A stretch of 64,000 nt of DNA from Stenogyne calaminthoides (taxonomy: Eukaryota; Streptophyta; Magnoliopsida; Lamiales; Lamiaceae): the NCBI GenBank assembly GCA_037126765.1, contig JBBCBC010000002.1:50348889-50412888 (forward strand), written 5' to 3'. The translations under genes and the position numbers were made by a program. Below the pieces are notes generated by a model that ran no database searches, was not told the DNA's origin, and worked only from the letters and a program-made list of their open reading frames with translations. Of this stretch, positions 60,762 to 64,000 are shown one piece after another. Numbering within the stretch: position 1 is the first letter of the stretch; the number at the start of each line of letters is the position of its first letter.

Positions 60762-60893
60762 TCGTATGAGACGGTATAATACATGAAACGTAGTATAAAT
60801 TAACACAAATTAATATTCACATTTTAGAAAGTGTTAAAGTGTCAGTGTCCAAATTATACTTCATCTTACCGTGAGACCGTCTTAAATGTGTCT
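60762..60893. repeat. Repeat of the GAGACGGTCTCAC family, copy 5
   Basis: In the opposite orientation to copy 1: it starts CTCGTATGAGACGG, contains AGTGTTAAAGTGTCAGTGTCC, and ends TTACCGTGAGACCGTCTTA. Confidence 0.6.
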
Positions 60894-61002
60894 ATTTTAA
60901 ATATATTAGAATCTCAATATTTTTATTTTCCATTCGACATATATTTCTTTATAGTAAATCACATATGACATATCAAGAGATAAAAATTTTAGTTAAGTGT
61001 GG

Positions 61003-61275
61003 ATAACTCAAGTAATTAGAGTCTCACTACTTAAAACTCTGAGGTTTTGGGCTTGAGACATGGGGAGGAAAAATTTATTTCTCTTGTGGTGGGGTGGTGG
61101 TCCTCCTTTTATGATGGTTGTGGTTCCGGGTTATTGTTTCGGGTGGTTCCCCTCTTGTGCTTGTTGTGATTTTGATCTACAGCGAGATGAAAAGATGTTG
61201 TCATGTGTCGATAGTAGAAGATATTATTGTAATTGATTATCTGAAGAAACTATTGTAATTGACTTAAAAAAGAGA
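61003..61275 (+). repeat. SINE-like unit, second copy
   Basis: GATAACTCAAGTAATTAGAG and GGGCTTGAGACATGGGGAGG resemble the A and B boxes of the unit at 40905. The middle is GT-rich and the end is followed by an A/GA-rich tail (AAAAAAGAGAGAGAGAG). Confidence 0.4.
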
Positions 61276-61357
61276 GAGAGAGACTTAAGTGTGTCTACTC
61301 GGCTGGTAAATCACACATCTCACACGTCAACCCTATTATTAATCAACATTCTATTAT

Positions 61358-61474
61358 GGGCGTGTTTTGAAACACTTAAAACAGTTTCAGAAGCATTTAT
61401 TTTTAAAGCTCCCTCTCACAGCTTTTGAAAATAAGTGCTTCTAAAATCTGTCTTAAGTGTTTCAAAACACACCC
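61358..61474. mobile_element. 117-bp hairpin MITE
   Basis: Nearly the whole element is one inverted repeat: GGGCGTGTTTTGAAACACTT at the left and AAGTGTTTCAAAACACACCC at the right, meeting near 61415. It is flanked by TAT on both sides, a possible 3-bp target duplication as in Tourist/PIF-Harbinger MITEs. Confidence 0.8.
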
Positions 61475-62172
61475 TATATATCATGAGATAATTATATTTG
61501 TACGAAAATTAGAACGTCCTATAACCTGACGAGCAATTTTAAAAGTTTTGAATATCGTAAAACAGCACATGAAATATGGACCAAATTTTGGGCCACGTGG
61601 AGTATAGTTTAAGACCGTTAGCCCGTTTAGTGCTTAACTGGGCTGCTCCCATACTAGAGCCCATGATAACCCATATATAGTTTTCATTTTTTTTTTGGAC
61701 AGGAATATAGTTTTCATCAAAATACCTTATTTGTTTAATAATTTCTCTATGGTAAAAATTCATATACTCCAGTGTAGTGTGAAACGTGCTGTGGACGCAT
61801 CTAAAATTACACATATATACTTCATTCAGTTATCCTCTAATCGTTGCTCATTTCTATTTTGATTAATATGTAGAGTGTCTTAATTACATTTACATCAAAT
61901 CAACTAAACTATGCGGCTGATTTAGTTGGAAACAGTAATCTATTTCAGATGGGGTCCCTTAATTTAATTTGGTGTTGCATCTTATATTGTATAGTCTTTA
62001 ATATATAACTTGTATTAATCATTTAATACATGTGATGCGTTAGAAATAATAGAAAAATGAGCCAAAACACTAAATTCGAATAGGTAAATTTGATGCCTCT
62101 CTTATCTATCTAGCCTAACATAATAGCATGCATGTGCTTTTGCCTCGATATATATGTTGGTGATAAATGATA
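61475..62172. other. Intergenic spacer
   Basis: No gene recognised. An open frame of about 90 codons at 61539-61814 (minus) has no recognisable domain. Confidence 0.3.
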
Positions 62173-62373
62173 CTCCCTTCGTCTCATTTAAGCCTTCACA
62201 TTTTGATCGGCACATATTTTAAAAAAAAAATGACTTTGTTGACTTTTCAAAGGGATGAAGGGTGACGATTGTGCAGTGGGAATTGTGAAACTCTTTTTCA
62301 TATTTGGAATGTGCAACTTGAAATGGGACAGATCGAAATGAAAAATGTGAAGGTTCAATAGGGACGGATGGTG
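62173..62373. mobile_element. Stowaway-type MITE
   Basis: The ends CTCCCTTCGTCTCATTTAAG and GGGACGGATGGTG are flanked by TA. The inner arms still pair (CCTTCACATTT with AAATGTGAAGG). The element is 201 bp. Confidence 0.78.
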
Positions 62374-64000
62374 TAAATGATAATTAATCAACCTACTATC
62401 TATGGAAAAATTAATTGATTGCTCCAAATCCGTAGACGTGGCATATAATATGACAATTATTAGCTCTTATGTAAGTAGTATAATCTGAAAACAATTTGCC
62501 CATTTACCGGGGGGAAAATTAAACGGATACGCGCAGAGTAAAATGATAAATCGCGAGTCTGTAAACATCACAACCACGGAGAAGCGTGTTTACCAGGGCT
62601 CTAGCCTCCAGCTTCTCCTTCTAGAAGATAGTTGTCCACGTAAGCATTATTGACCCACGCGCACAGACATTAGTGGAAATACACGCGCTTAACACCACGC
62701 CACAACACTTTACCTAACCTCGCCACTTTCTCATTTTACAAATTGCATATTTACCATTTTCAATTGGTTGTCGATTTCATTGCATTCAATAACCCTTTTC
62801 TTTAAATTTTTAAATAAATAAATAACCATTTTCTTTAAATTTTTAAATAAATATAAATGGACGATTTAATAGTTCGCCTTGGTATCTTAATTTATTCTAG
62901 TTGAATAATAATTAAAAGTTTATTTTTCATCAACTACAATATTTATTAAAATAATCAATTACAATAATTTCTTCTATCATCGGACATATGATACCTCTTT
63001 TCTCTTGTTATAACCGAAACCGCAACAACCACAGAATGGGGACCATCCAAAATCGCAACTCGAAATCGAAACCGTAACAAAAATCGCAACCACCACAAAA
63101 AAAAAATTATCACCCCATTAAAAGGGGAATCACCACAAAAGAAAATAAATTTCTCCTCTTCATGTCTCAAATTCAAGACCTTGAGGTTTTAGTTAGAATA
63201 TTTTATTTCATGATCTGTATCTTCATATATTTTAATATGTAAAAAGTAAATGTAAGGTTTCACGTGCGCAATTATATATTAATGGGATTAAATAATTTGA
63301 GCAATAACAAGTGGACGGAACGTGATTGGATAATGATGCTATTTCACTTATTTGCAAAATTCTACTATAATCATTGCTTCCATATATGAATATTTTGAGC
63401 ACATATGGAATCTGTGGCTATTACTTCACCAACTAGTTCATAGGCCTCACAACTAGTTCTTTTATTTTTTTATGTACTACATTAAATGACTTTCTTTTTA
63501 ATTTCAATAGCAAATTAGTACAATCACTATGTGAGGACATGCTTTAAAAGAGCTTTGTCTTTCCACAAAAACTTGGAGTTTCAGTAATATCCAAATTGAG
63601 AAAAACCAATTTATAGTCTAGAACTACATTAACAAAATATAAAAGATAAAATAAAATATCGAATAAAATGGGGACAAATAACATGAGATGACAATCTTAT
63701 ACACCCTTTTTTTTTTATCGAGAAAATTAGTTGTTAGTATTTAATACACCAAGCACCAAAATACTCCATCGTCAATCCACCTTATGATTTCCATAACTCC
63801 AATTCGATCCCAAAGGAATCGAACGTGAACCTCCTTCTCAAATGAATGAGGTCCGGGTGGCCCAAAAAGTTAATTTAAAAAGCCTAATTTCCTACATTAT
63901 TTACTTAATGAGCATTGTTTTAGGTTTTCATGTTGAAATTTAAAAGAACTATAAAATAACACATATAATATTATAGATGTAATATTTTACCAAACTTAAC
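62374..64000. other. Intergenic end of the window
   Basis: 62540-62720 is less AT-rich than its surroundings and contains CTTCTAGAAG (62618-62627, heat-shock-element-like) and several ACGCG/CACGC words; it could belong to a promoter of a gene outside the window. The rest is AT-rich without a gene. A B-box-like GGTTCACGTTCGATTCC on the minus strand near 63813-63830 hints at a tRNA-derived repeat, but no A-box was found. Confidence 0.3.

Noticed and set aside
62600..62630. Heat-shock element CTTCTAGAAG
   Set aside because: A single palindrome with no gene assigned downstream within the window; mentioned only in the region note.
63780..63855. tRNA gene or SINE near 63.8 kb
   Set aside because: A B-box-like GGTTCACGTTCGATTCC is present on the minus strand, but no A-box, fold or repeat partner was found.

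Overview
The window is nuclear DNA from a flowering plant, almost certainly a eudicot. Genes are split by many short GT-AG introns. They are plant gene families: CLE peptide, P4-ATPase ALA3, PP2A catalytic subunit, GT92, pectin acetylesterase, DUF1336/EDR2-like, and plant extracellular LRR. The spacers are AT-rich and full of plant MITEs. I suspect an asterid (perhaps Lamiales), but that is a weak impression, not a demonstrated assignment. There are no rRNA genes, CRISPR arrays, operons or prokaryotic features.

Layout. 0-10.5 kb is ordinary gene space: a tRNA-like Pol III unit (75-157), an intronless GT92 glycosyltransferase (680-2452, +), a possible broken small gene (2882-3266, -), a complete six-exon PP2A catalytic subunit (3600-7122, -), and a two-exon CLE25/26-type signalling peptide (9224-10497, -) that single-frame ORF calling misses. 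12.8-21.7 kb holds a complete 26-exon ALA3-type phospholipid flippase (-). 22-27 kb is transposon-rich: a Helitron-like unit, an hAT element with an 8-bp target duplication, and small repeats.

27-42.8 kb is the accessory part of the window. A complete 12-exon pectin acetylesterase (27638-31653, -) is followed after only 155 bp by a small secreted ten-cysteine protein that I do not recognise. That protein gene is repeated: a second intact copy (36340-36726), a truncated copy (32796-32960) and a remnant (about 40313-40512), all on the minus strand. A roughly 1.8-kb spacer block is duplicated in tandem (33958-35750 and 37012-39972). The two copies differ by clean transposon insertions. A decayed acetylesterase copy with its promoter lies at 42-42.8 kb.

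43-54 kb has no gene that I can support. It contains LINE remnants, two long-armed foldback elements and several Stowaway-type MITEs. 54.3-57.3 kb is an intact nine-exon DUF1336/EDR2-C gene (+), with three ACACGTG (ABRE/G-box) motifs upstream. 57.7-59.6 kb is a 20-repeat extracellular LRR gene (-) broken near both ends. 59.7-64 kb is intergenic, with MITEs, a SINE-like unit and a 117-bp hairpin element.

The genes are independent transcription units. The only likely functional neighbourhood is the acetylesterase and cysteine-rich cluster, whose products all appear to be secreted.
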